From assembly GCA_030765045.1 (NCBI GenBank), contig CM060964.1, forward strand, positions 150,710,705 to 150,774,704: a DNA stretch of 64,000 nt. The letters are read 5' to 3'. Of this stretch, positions 10,565 to 22,056 are shown piece after piece. The DNA comes from Tenodera sinensis. Taxonomy: Eukaryota; Arthropoda; Insecta; Mantodea; Mantidae. A program made the translations under genes and the position numbers. How positions within the stretch are numbered: position 1 is the stretch's first letter; each line of letters begins with the position of its first letter. The notes under the pieces were generated by a model. That model did not search any database. It was not told the origin of the DNA and worked only from the letters and a program-made list of their open reading frames with translations.

Positions 10565-12692
10565 CTGCTCCCTCCTCAGAGCTGGTCGTCCCGACCAGCA
10601 CTATCACTGCGGCATCTCCCTTGCGCCCCGGTGGATTAACCCATCGAACCTCTTCTCCTGGTGGTCCACGAGGGCCTGGTGGTCCTGGTATACCTTGAGG
10701 TCCTGGGTTTCCATCTCTTCCAGGCATACCTTTAGTTCCAGGTTCACCAACTTTTCCCGACAATCCTGGAGGTCCAGTCATGCCTTTGTCTCCTGGAGGT
10801 CCCTGAGGTCCAGGTAACCCTTGTAGACCAATGAGACCACGGTGTCCTTTTGCACCCTTTGGACCTTCTTCTCCTCTATCACCCTTACCTCCCTCTGGCC
10901 CTGGAGGTCCTGGCTTTCCTCTAGCTCCCTGTGGCCCTTCTACACCCTGTGGTCCAGTTTCTCCTCGAAGACCCCGTTCTCCTGCTGGTCCTGGAGGTCC
11001 ATTTGGACCTGGTGGCCCTGGAAGACCTGGTGCCCCTGGAGTTCCCGGAGGTCCTGAAGGTCCTACAGGTCCCTTATCTCCCGGTCTTCCTGCAATACCA
11101 GGTGTTCCTGCTTTACCTGGTGCTCCCTCTGGTCCCTGTTCTCCAATTGGTCCCGGTGGTCCTAGAGGTCCTGCAATACCTTGTGGTCCTGGAGGTCCTT
11201 CACTGCCTGGCTTCCCTGGTGGACCTGTCTCACCTTGTGCACCTCTCTGACCTCTGAGGCCAGCAGGTCCTGTTGGGCCGGGTAATCCTGGAAGTCCTCT
11301 GTCTCCTGGAGGGCCCTGTGGACCAGGTTGTCCTGGAGCTCCATGTTGTCCTTGAGAGCCTGAGTCACCCTTAGGTCCTTCAGGTCCTGGTGCACCAGCT
11401 TGTCCTGGAGGTCCTGGATTGCCCTGTTCACCTTTCATTCCTGGGAATCCACGTTCACCCTTCATTCCAGGCAAGCCTACCAGACCCTGAGGGCCAGGGA
11501 ATCCTTGTAAACCTTGAGGGCCAGTAGGACCTCGCTCTCCAGGGGGCACGATCCTAGGTATCGCTGTTGGATAGTGTCCCTTGGTCCAGGTAGGACGATG
11601 TATGCCATCCTGCTTCGAAATTCTGCAACAGTACCGCCGGTCTTGACGGTCCCTCGTCCAGTTGCCCTTCTCCCTGGTGTGTTGACGGGCCATCCTGCGC
11701 ACTTTGAAACGGCTCACTGGGTACCATGTCCGCCGACCTCTCTGGCGCACCTTCGCAGCCACCTTGCTTCCGATGGGTCCGGCAACAAACCCCACCACAT
11801 CCGCGCGAGTCGCGTCCACCGCTGCACTCGTGTTCACTCGTGCTCGGCACGGCCTCTCCTGTATCCTGCCGTCCACGATGATGTCCACCATTCTTCCGTT
11901 CACGGCACTATGCGTCAGGTGATTGGATGGCCCCGACGGTCCCCCCATGTCACACGCCAAGTCGGTTCTCGCGTGTTGCTGGTTTGCTTGTGCGCTTCCC
12001 TGCTGATCGTCCGAAACGGGCGCAACTGTCGCCTCGGCCACTAGGTGCTCCCTCCCCGGCTCCGCGCTATTCCGTCTGCCCCTGGCATCCAGTACTTTGA
12101 CGCTCTCGTCAACTCTTACTACCAGGGCGCCAAGACGTTCCCCGTCGTCCTCCACGACGTCCACGTGCTGGCAGAGGTCTTCCACCTTTTCGCCGAGTTG
12201 TTCCACGTCTTCCGTCACGCCAATCCGTTCGCCGAGTTGTTCTACGTCTTCCGTCACGCCAATCCGTTCGCCGAGTTGTTCCACGTCTTCCGTCACGCCA
12301 ATCCGTTCGCCGAGTTGTTCCACGTTTTCCCTCATATCATCCGAAACGGGCGCAACTGTCGCCTCGGCCACTAGGTGCTCCCTCCCCGGCTCCGCGCTAT
12401 TCCGTCTGCCCCTGGCATCCAGTACTTTGACGCTCTCGTCAACTCTTACTACCAGGGCGCCAAGACGTTCCCCGTCGTCCTCCACGACGTCCACGTGCTG
12501 GCAGAGGTCTTCCACCTTTTCGCCGAGTTCTTCCACGCCTTCCGTCACGCCAGCCAGTTGCCCGTCAATTTTCGCCGATAGCTCCGTCTTCATCTCTTTC
12601 AGCTCGGCAGCGAGGTTGTCGTTTCTCGTTTCCATTTTGGCAAATAATTCTTTCATCATTGCCATCATCCTGGTTTCCGAATCTCCCTCCAT
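10560..12692 (-). CDS. 710-aa fusion: coiled coil, protease-like remnant, collagen triple helix
   Basis: One uninterrupted ORF starts at ATG 12692, about 57 nt after the primer binding site. Residues 1-50 are a charged helix (MMKELFAKMETRNDNLAAEL) like the N-terminus of gypsy Gag proteins. Residues about 50-230 are a 110-residue duplication of a coiled-coil unit, separated by 13-residue repeats (VEQLGERIGVTED). Around 265-300, GRMVDIIVDGRIQERPCRA then VNTSAAVDATRADVV resembles a retropepsin, but the DTGA active site is NTSA (N287). Residues about 383-680 are roughly 99 Gly-X-Y triplets such as KGHRGLIGLQGLPGPQGPPG, closest to the C-terminal helix of fibrillar (type V/XI-like) collagens. No signal peptide and no C-propeptide are present, so a secreted collagen is unlikely. 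The collagen part is intronless, which fits capture from an mRNA. Whether the protein is made is unknown. Confidence 0.85.
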   Translation of the reverse strand: MEGDSETRMMAMMKELFAKMETRNDNLAAELKEMKTELSAKIDGQLAGVTEGVEELGEKVEDLCQHVDVVEDDGERLGALVVRVDESVKVLDARGRRNSAEPGREHLVAEATVAPVSDDMRENVEQLGERIGVTEDVEQLGERIGVTEDVEQLGERIGVTEDVEQLGEKVEDLCQHVDVVEDDGERLGALVVRVDESVKVLDARGRRNSAEPGREHLVAEATVAPVSDDQQGSAQANQQHARTDLACDMGGPSGPSNHLTHSAVNGRMVDIIVDGRIQERPCRARVNTSAAVDATRADVVGFVAGPIGSKVAAKVRQRGRRTWYPVSRFKVRRMARQHTREKGNWTRDRQDRRYCCRISKQDGIHRPTWTKGHYPTAIPRIVPPGERGPTGPQGLQGFPGPQGLVGLPGMKGERGFPGMKGEQGNPGPPGQAGAPGPEGPKGDSGSQGQHGAPGQPGPQGPPGDRGLPGLPGPTGPAGLRGQRGAQGETGPPGKPGSEGPPGPQGIAGPLGPPGPIGEQGPEGAPGKAGTPGIAGRPGDKGPVGPSGPPGTPGAPGLPGPPGPNGPPGPAGERGLRGETGPQGVEGPQGARGKPGPPGPEGGKGDRGEEGPKGAKGHRGLIGLQGLPGPQGPPGDKGMTGPPGLSGKVGEPGTKGMPGRDGNPGPQGIPGPPGPRGPPGEEVRWVNPPGRKGDAAVIVLVGTTSSEEGAV
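10565..10580 (-). promoter_or_regulatory. Polypurine tract
   Basis: On the minus strand, GAGGAGGGAGCAG immediately precedes the 3' LTR. This is the expected place and composition for the plus-strand primer of an LTR retrotransposon. The same bases encode the last residues of the ORF (...EEGA). Confidence 0.65.
12045..12590 (-). repeat. Internal 330-bp tandem duplication with 39-bp sub-repeats in the fusion ORF
   Basis: The stretch 12045-12200 recurs almost perfectly at 12375-12530. Between them, ccaatccgttcgccgagttg plus flanking bases repeats with a 39-bp period at about 12220, 12260 and 12300. All units keep the reading frame (330 and 39 are multiples of 3), so the coiled coil was lengthened without breaking the ORF. 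Confidence 0.92.
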
Positions 12693-12749
12693 CTTGGTTC
12701 TAACGTTGCAACTTCTAACGACGATGTAATGAAACTAGAAGCAACTCGA

Positions 12750-12770
12750 CGAATCCCACTCCTGACACCA
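12750..12770 (-). promoter_or_regulatory. Primer binding site, tRNA-Leu-like
   Basis: The + strand reads gaatcccactcctgacacca two bases before the LTR. This looks like the 3' end of a tRNA (T-arm GTTCGAATCCCAC, acceptor TCCTGAC, CCA), most like arthropod tRNA-Leu. On the minus strand it is the site where that tRNA would prime reverse transcription. Confidence 0.75.
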
Positions 12771-12772
12771 AA

Positions 12773-13571
<799 letters not shown>

Positions 13572-13572
<1 letters not shown>

Positions 13573-13765
13573 ACAAAATACTAATAATAACAATAACAAC
13601 AGCAAGAGCAATAGCAACACCAATAGCAATAGTGACAGTAACAATAATAATAATAATAACAGCAGCAACAACAACAACGCTAACACTAACAATAATAATA
13701 GTAATAATAATAACAATAATAATAACAAAAATAACAGAAATAATAATAACCATAATAAAAAAGAG
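13572..13765. repeat. Imperfect (AAT/AAC/AGC)n repeat
   Basis: A degenerate trinucleotide repeat adjoins the LINE fragment. Asn-, Leu- and Ile-rich frames here are artefacts. Confidence 0.9.
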
Positions 13766-15914
13766 GGTTTAAACTCCACTACCACTTCTCCTACTCAGCA
13801 CCCATGTCCTCGTCCTAAGCCCCAGGCGTCACTGAGGACTTGTCATGGGTGGCGACGGGCACAATCCTCCAAGCAAGCTAACATGCTCTGCTTGCTAAAC
13901 TCCCGCTACTTACAGGGGTGCGTACAGCGGAACCTGCAACCTATCCCCTTTCCCCTCGTGTTCTTCCTCCCCATCTACCACGTTTTCTGCTATCCTTCCC
14001 CACCTGGCGAGATAAGCCAATCTTTCACTTTCAACTCCCTTTCTGTCTCCCTTTTCCAAAAAAGAGAGAGCGAGAAAAAAAAATTAAGATAATGTTCTCA
14101 GTTCAGGCGCATGAGATGCGTGTACCATATTCGGCAGCGCTGGTAGGAGGGGCAAGCTTAGGATTCGATTCGCTGGAGTCTGCAGTACGGCCCGCCTCCA
14201 TATATGCCTTTAACTTTTGCGAAGATTATTATACTGCGGTACTAGGCAGCGAAGGGTGCCTGTGACAGTGTTTCTCAGCACTTGGACCGTCATTAGCACA
14301 GTCCTCCCCTGGTGACAGCGAAACGTCATGTTTCATCATAAACGTCACATACTGTAGTGGTGAATCTCTAGCGCGAGAATTATGATTTGGACTTACGAAA
14401 CCACAAGTTGCTTTTTACAGAACTGTAGATATAATAAATCTGCACTTACAACAAAGAAGTGGGATGCGAGTGATGAACTTTAACATTACTTTCACGTTGG
14501 GCGTTTCGCATCACCTTTACAATGTGCAGTTGTTTTTATTATAATGATAATGACTATTATTACTATTATTATCATTATTCAAGCTGACTCTGTGTTTGAG
14601 GATCAAAATAAAGGCAATTTATTGTTCTGTTTTAGTATCACTAATGAAGGTAAATAGTTTTAATAAAGTAGACCAGGGCTGTGTTGCACAATAATGCAGA
14701 AACTAATATCACCAGTAACATTTTTTTGTATTTCGTGTTTTGCAAAATATTTGTTTTATAAATTTATGTATAGTACTTAACAATTAGAGAACAACTAACG
14801 TTTCATTATTATTAGTAAACACTGCACAATCTGTTGTATAATCCCCAGCAGTACTTTTTCTATAAGTCTATGCTCACTAATAACAAACCCTTAAAGGTTG
14901 CAATGTCGATGAGAGCCTTGGAGTGAACGCAAAATTTTGACCTTTCGGGAAAATTAAATACAGTAATTGCCACAAGAAGAAACTGTGGTTGGAAATGCTT
15001 GAGGGCGTTTCGTTGCTGGGCTGTTTCTCCAATATTTACCCTTTTGTTCGAGGTTAGACTGTAAATTGCAAAACTGCTTTACGCTGTTTTTTATTTTCAT
15101 GAAGGAAGGATATACAAAACAAGTCTGAATGTGGAGAGAATACGTTGGGTTTATTAAGCTCCTAGTGTTCTACAAACTTATCCTCCGAGTTATTTTGTCG
15201 GTAAATATTTACAAAATCCGAATGGTGATGTGGACCACACTAGTAATATGTAGCACTTTTAGGATTTCACTATATTATTAAGATTCTAAGCTTCTTACTT
15301 AGTAAGTTTTTATTTGAAGATTGTCATAATAATATTAAGAATATAATTATACAGGCTGTAATGTTCATATTCTTCTAATTTCTCAGAAGTTCCTACATCC
15401 ACTGTAGCCAGATGTAAAATTGTATAGGAACATTGTTGCCATTTTATCCTATATCAGTATGAAATATTACCTCACAAGCAGAAAATAAATGCGAATAAAA
15501 TTACTAAGATGAGTGAAACGATGGCTGTATTTGGAACAGCAAATTTCCTTAATAAATGAGTGTTGAAGTCACAAATCTATGCTGAAATGAAAGGAGTAGA
15601 ATAAATAGAGTTTCCATTACGGATACAGTGCCCTAATTAACTTTTTTTCTGCTGCAACCACACAGTTTTCGTGGTCCTAACTAATTTGGAAATGAAAATG
15701 TAAGAAATTGGCCGTTTATAGGTCTTGCATTACAGTTCGTTTGGTTTGTGTTGAAACATAGGAATTAGAGAGAGAACGCACTACTGCCCGCGCTGTTGTG
15801 GGTACTCCATGACTGCCCAATCCCATTTCGCATCGGTTCCATGCAACATGCAACGGTGCGATTGACTGCCTGACTATATCGTAGCTATCAGAGAGCAGCG
15901 CTTTAAGAACTGCT
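13766..15914. other. Unannotated intronic sequence
   Basis: Apart from a pyrimidine-rich stretch near 13960-14070 and a short (ATT)n near 14535-14580, I see no gene, TIR pair or SINE head. Base composition is AT-rich from about 14270 on. Confidence 0.5.
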
Positions 15915-15915
15915 G

Positions 15916-16182
15916 TTAGATAGCGGCTGTGTCCATGAAGGGTTCCTTGGAGGGTCCCGGTAAGCTGGTAAGATCTTCGGCTTCATGGATATCGAAAGTT
16001 GGAACATATCCGCACTCTTCACACGCATCTTCCGATTCAGAGTCACTGTCTTCTAAATTTATGATGAAACTGTCCAACATATCGTCCATTAATCCGTCCT
16101 TTTCCCGATACATTTCTTGTACGAGCGTCACATGCTCACAGGCAGCTTTCCAACTTTCGGGAGTAACGTTTAGTACTGCATA
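15916..16182 (-). pseudogene. C-terminal end of IS630/Tc1-type transposase (split gene, distal part)
   Basis: The minus-strand frame reads AVLNVTPESWKAACEHVTLV, then an acidic tail (LEDSDSESEDACEE), stopping at 15916-15918. The VTPE-W--C--HV and acidic end match the C-termini of the insect DDE_3 transposases whose catalytic part lies at 19401-20658. The two parts are separated exactly by the 3.2-kb TIR element 16183-19400. On simple rejoining the frames are one base out, so a small indel must also be present. Confidence 0.75.
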
Positions 16183-16229
16183 GGCAGGCTCACACTTGGA
16201 CGCGCAGAAGCGAAGCGCGGCGCGCCGAA
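16183..16229 (+). repeat. Left 47-bp TIR
   Basis: GC-rich (ggcaggctcacacttggacg, then alternating gcgaagcgcggcgcgcc). Perfect inverted match to 19354-19400. Confidence 0.95.
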
Positions 16230-17523
16230 AAATATCTTTTCCATGTTAATAAATGGAACGGCTCTCACCTAAGCGCGGCGCGACGCGTAGAATTTCAGGC
16301 TTCCACTGGCTTCCGCTCGCAGTGAATACTTCTTCTTCCGCGTGTGTGGTTTCACAATCGGTATCAATCGTGTGTCTGTCGGGAGTCTTCGTGCTAATCA
16401 AGGTCATCTCTAATGCTGTGTGGCTGTGACATTTGTATTCAGTAGCAGTAAATCATTCATTGCGCTTGATATATCTGCAGCAATAGATGAGGAAAACTTA
16501 TCACTTTGGTTCAACAATAGATATACCTTTTTGTTCGATAAATGCCACAAATTATACAGTAATAACAATGCCTGGGATAAGCTTGGGAACAAATACTTGC
16601 GGAAATTGGAAATATTCTAAGAAAATTAATATAAACGCTATAATTTAAGGAAGAGCTGCATGGAATTACTACATATTTGATGTTATATTGTGCGTTCTTA
16701 TTAAATAGTAATACAAGAAAAACTATAATCATACCAGAACAACCTTCGTAAGCGCTTGTGCAGTGTCTTGGTCATACACACACACGTGTGAAAATTATTA
16801 CACTCAAATTCATTTCTTATGGTAAAATGGATGCGAGATCTGAACTTGAAAATAGTTTACAACTCTCTAAGGTAAAATAAAACACTTTCTGTGAATATGC
16901 ATCCACTGTTGCTCACTGTAAATATTTATTTCCCTCCATTAACAACTCCGAGCGGTAGTTTTTGTTACGGATAGCTTTCCCTAGGCTTAAAGCCCTATAA
17001 AAGAAATGGATTCCCATGATGAACAAATATTATAAATAATTTAATTTCCATATATGGTGTGGTCTGGATTATTTACAGATAATACTGAGTTGATGCATGA
17101 CTGACAATGGTCATCAAAAGTATACTTTATGAGCCTGTTTTACAGACAGAGGAAATTGGGGTCCATATTTCCTGATGCCTAGGACTACAAGTTAAAATTT
17201 CACAGTCTGTAGCGTTACTTTATTTTTTAATATAGACCACAACCTCTGAATCGTCGAAAATGCTTTTTATTATAGTAACCACCAATGTTTAAAACATAAT
17301 CCTCGATCAATATGTAATGTTACATAAATAAAACCTTACTTTGAGTTCAATAATTTTTATACCTCTGTAATTCTAAATCACTTTATAATGAATGAACAAA
17401 ACGTTTAAAAAGTATCTAAGTATGTTTATTTAATTGAGCATCCAGTTAAAAAATAATAGCTAATTTATCTACTATGGTTTAAAATAGTGTTATTGTTTCA
17501 AATCATCCCAATATATTAAATGC
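16230..17523. other. Internal non-coding part of the Harbinger-like element
   Basis: Contains a second GC-rich block related to the TIR (about 16265-16300, aagcgcggcgcgacgcg). It is otherwise AT-rich, with no frame I can assign. Confidence 0.5.
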
Positions 17524-18648
<1,125 letters not shown>

Positions 18649-18750
18649 GTGGTGGTGGCGTTGGCGGCGGCGGCGGCGGCGGTGGTGGTGGTGGTGGTGG
18701 TGGTAGTGGTGGTAGTGGTGGTAGTGGTGGTAGTCGTAGTAGGGGTGGTA
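18649..18750. repeat. (GGT/GGC)n repeat
   Basis: GGT and GGC triplets directly continue the ATT array, then (GGTAGT)n. This suggests a chain of triplet-repeat expansions. Confidence 0.9.
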
Positions 18751-18942
18751 CAAAATATCTTGTGAGGCAAACAGTGGTTAACCTTTCTAACAATACGAGT
18801 AATACACGCACACATGAATTTGGAAAATGGCCATGTAAAATGGTAGTTTAACATGAAATGTATTGTATTGTAATGCAGTAAGATGAAATATCTGCTGAAA
18901 CTTCCTTACGCTCATTCTAAAGTACACTTTCAATTTTTTTTT

Positions 18943-19128
18943 ATTTTGTTGTTTTAACAACGCTGTCAATTGCCGGGATCACATCAGCGTCACCGGTGTG
19001 CCGGAATTTTGTCACGCAGGAGTTCTTTTACATGCCAATAAATCTACTGACATGGAGCTGTCGTTTTTAAGCATACTTAAAAAAAAACATCGGTCTGGGC
19101 CGGATTGGAACTCGCGACCTTGGGATCA
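18943..19128 (-). mobile_element. SINE family A, 5'-truncated
   Basis: It matches 6645-6875 and 52943-53180 from the tail through the body to just past the B box (gtcgcgagttccaatccggc on the minus strand). The A-box half of the tRNA head is missing. It has several substitutions (gttttaacaacg, gtcacgcagg). Confidence 0.85.
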
Positions 19129-19145
19129 GTACACGCAAAAGACAA

Positions 19146-19280
19146 TCAAACAGTGTAACAAAAATCATGCTTTATATTCCTGGATAAGTTTATATCATGC
19201 ACCAAGAATCTTCTGTTTTGCCTAAGCTCCTCTTTTTCTGCTTCTTCGCAAATTAGCGCTAGTACAGCCAAGCGATCCAT
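19146..19280 (-). pseudogene. N-terminal fragment of Harbinger-type nuclease
   Basis: The minus frame from ATG at 19280 reads MDRLAVLALICEEAEKEELR, followed by QNRRFLVHDIN and a stop after 44 codons. An acidic Glu-rich start followed by RRF-VHDIN is the usual opening of insect HARBI1-like transposases. The rest of the gene is absent or replaced by the SINE fragment immediately downstream (to 19128). The match is short, so this is moderately secure. Confidence 0.5.
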
Positions 19281-19353
19281 TGTGCTGATTGACCTTGGCA
19301 CATCAACTCTTCGGCGTGTCTAGCTTCCGATAGGTGTGAGCGAGCTGGTTCTG

Positions 19354-19400
19354 TTCGGCGCGCCGCGCTTCGCTTCTGCGCGTCCAAGTGTGAGCCTGCC
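19354..19400 (-). repeat. Right 47-bp TIR
   Basis: Perfect reverse complement of 16183-16229. The next two bases are TA, followed by the resumed transposase frame. Confidence 0.95.
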
Positions 19401-20658
19401 TACATTGCGGAAGATCTCACTTACGTCTCGTTCTTTGAATGTCACATTACATTTCGCCACATCTGCTTTGATCTGTGACCATATTAGCTCGATGGCATTC
19501 ACATCCCAATGATAAGGAGGCCGGAAACTACGGTATGTCCATTTAATTCTGCTATGGAGTCTATTGTATACCGTTTGAACTTCTCTCTCTTTTTTTTTTT
19601 TCTCTCTCTCTCTCTCTGTCTTAATTATGACGTGTAACACTGGTTTTGTTGCTCGTTCGTCGTAGTCGATTCCGCGATTCTTCAACCATTCTTGTATTAC
19701 ACGCTTTAGGGAATTCGACACTGGTGCTTTGTTTATTTCCACGGAATGATAGGGTGCATTATCCATTATAATAACAATCTGTTCTGGGATGTTCGGCAGG
19801 AGCTGGTTAGTAAACCATTGCTTGAATACATCCATTTCCTCGTGGTAATCCTTAGTGGATTTCGATTTAAACACTAGTAGTGCATTAGGAATAAATCCAC
19901 TAGATGTTCCAGTATGCACAACAATGAATCTAGAACCCTTTCCCAATGGCACACGCAAAGGGTGTTCCAGTTCGTTAATTGCGGGAATCCATATTTTCCC
20001 TTTTGACTGATTGACGTTCACCGAAGTTTCGTCCAAGTAGATAAGGGGCCGCCCAGTATTTCGCAGATGCTGCATTTGCCATAAAAACTGAAATCGTTTC
20101 ACCAACAACATCGGCTTTCTCCATCATGAATTTGCGTCCTAGATTGTTCCTTGCATAACGAAATCCCATGCTCTTCATTATCTCACGTAGAGCCCACCTG
20201 CTTCCACTGAAAATATCTGCCTCTTTTAATGCTTGCAGAATGTCATTTAAACTGGGCAAGAAATGCGATGTGTACAAGCTATAAATTGTACTACGAATAG
20301 CCGCCTTTCTAAATGAATCGGCTGCTGTGCTTGTTGGTTGTCTGTTTGGTCGTTTCCTTCCTGGTGTTGTAACAACGGTCCCGTTTTCGTCTGCTTTCTT
20401 CTTTTCTTGCAAAATTCTGTATATCGAAGTGCGAGATACACCAGTAGCTGCGGCGGTTCTTTCCATGACCTGTGTCACGGATATTGTTGGTTTACCCGAT
20501 GTTAACGCCTCCAGTTCATCAGCAAAAAACTTATGTACCAAACATACAATTTCCCGTACATCAGATTGAAGAGGTTTCCCATTTTTTCCAACACCAGCTT
20601 GGAACAACACGATTGCCAACACAGTGAGCAGGACTAAACACATCACCAGCATTTCCAT
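19401..20658 (-). pseudogene. IS630/Tc1-type DDE transposase, proximal part
   Basis: From about 20658 the minus strand encodes a helix-turn-helix region (GKPLQSDVREIVCLVHKFF; GVSRTSIYRILQEKK), then a catalytic core in a second frame from about 20111: YLDETSVNVNQSKGKIW (first Asp), VIIMDNAPYHSVEINKAP (second Asp), DVNAIELIWSQIKAD (Glu). One frameshift lies near 20100. A pyrimidine repeat at about 19580-19617 has expanded inside the ORF (encoding TEREREKKKKERE). The gene is then cut by the TIR element at 19400 and resumes at 16182. These DDE_3 enzymes cut and paste at TA sites. The element's own TIRs were not found. Inactive. Confidence 0.85.
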
Positions 20659-20778
20659 ATTTCACTGTCAATATTAAGGGCTATATGTACATAAGCAGCC
20701 CGTACACTCGTCGAAACACGTATTACCGACGGACGCAGACTAGGCACTCGCGGATAGCCGCGGCGATGTGTTGTCATA

Positions 20779-20797
20779 CCCCCCCCCCCCCCCCCCC
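20779..20797. repeat. Poly-C run (19 bp)
   Basis: A homopolymer upstream of the IS630-type transposase; its length may be affected by sequencing error. Confidence 0.9.
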
Positions 20798-21155
20798 ATC
20801 ACAGGCAGGGGTAGTTCTAAATAGGTCATGTTCCAACTTAGACCAGACGGACGGACTGTAGTTCTTGACGGATGACCTTCAGCAAAGATCCAGTGAGCTA
20901 GCCTACAGTTGAGCAAATAGTTTGTGTTACGATAACAAACAGTTCTGCTTCCCTATCTTACGTTTTGCAGTTTACTGCAAAGATTGTGTGGTACGGGTTC
21001 ATGTCATCGCCAGGGTTTTAACGAGAGAACGAGAGATGGCAGCAATTCAGTCGAAGAAAACGAAGGTGAGACGTTCGGTGTAGAACAAATACAAGCAAAT
21101 TAAGTGTAAACGCTTACAGGTATTGATATTGTAATACATGTTGCTGACATCACTG

Positions 21156-22048
21156 CAGGCCCATAGCTAGGACTGAATATTAGACGGGGCTCCAGATTTT
21201 ATAGGGGGGCGAGATAAAATAACTTTACAGAACACGTGTGTTGCTATCACGTAACCTTCTCTAGTCATTCTTGTGCAAATTATTCTTTCTTGTAAATGTT
21301 TATTTTTCTATTTACTTCACATTAAAATGTATGAATATTTAAATTACATATTATTCTTTTAACAAGACCTTGCCGTCATAATTTTAACTTGGGAACAGCG
21401 TGATGTACTTCTTTATTGATGCGTAATTAAACCTTAATGACTCATTCTGGCTCTCAAATTAACTGTTAACTGGGTGAAAAATGTGCCATTCATACTAACT
21501 TACCTTTTTTTTTTTGAAAAATGACCATGAGCCATCGTTAAGTGATGAAATTTTGAGACATAGAACATTTTATTTACTTATAATGATATATTGTGTTACC
21601 ATGTTATACAACATTACAAGCCATGCTTGAAAAAAATCTCCGCGGAAGATAAAGCTGTAAAAAATGGTTCTTTAAAGTTCAAATTATGTAATTCAAAGTT
21701 GGAATTAATTACTGAGAAAGTTGGGGAGGAGGAACGAAGCGACCGCACGTGGGCAAGCAGATGATTTCCAGAGACCGAGGATTATGCAATTCGACCGCGT
21801 TTTGGCAGCTTCTTGAACGGCCTTTGACTACCAAGAGGTTTAGATTTTCGGCACACTGGAATAAGACAGTAGATAACTTCTACAACATTGTTATATTAAT
21901 ATAGTCTTCAATGCATAGTTATTATAGTTTTTAATTTATTGCTGAAATACCTCTAACGTGAGAGGAAACCGGGGATTCTCTCATTGCGGGCAAAATTTGT
22001 TCGAGTACGGGCGCTGCCCGACCTGGCTCCCCTCTGGCTACGGCCCTG
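21156..22048. mobile_element. Non-autonomous hAT element (893 bp)
   Basis: The 8-bp duplication catcactg flanks it (21148-21155 and 22049-22056). The ends are imperfect inverted repeats: left CAGGCCCATAGCTAGGA, right (reverse complement) CAGGGCCGTAGCCAGA. The 8-bp duplication and CAGGG-CGTAGC-AGG ends are typical of hAT transposons. No transposase frame is present. Confidence 0.85.
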
Positions 22049-22056
22049 CATCACTG

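Noticed and set aside
10560..12692. Collagen segment as a normal host collagen gene exon
   Set aside because: Flanking LTRs, primer site and polypurine tract, the fused Gag-like N-terminus, and no introns, signal peptide or C-propeptide point to a retrotransposon.
10831..12729. Long plus-strand frames opposite the collagen ORF
   Set aside because: Antisense shadows: the Gly-X-Y codon pattern leaves the opposite strand open.
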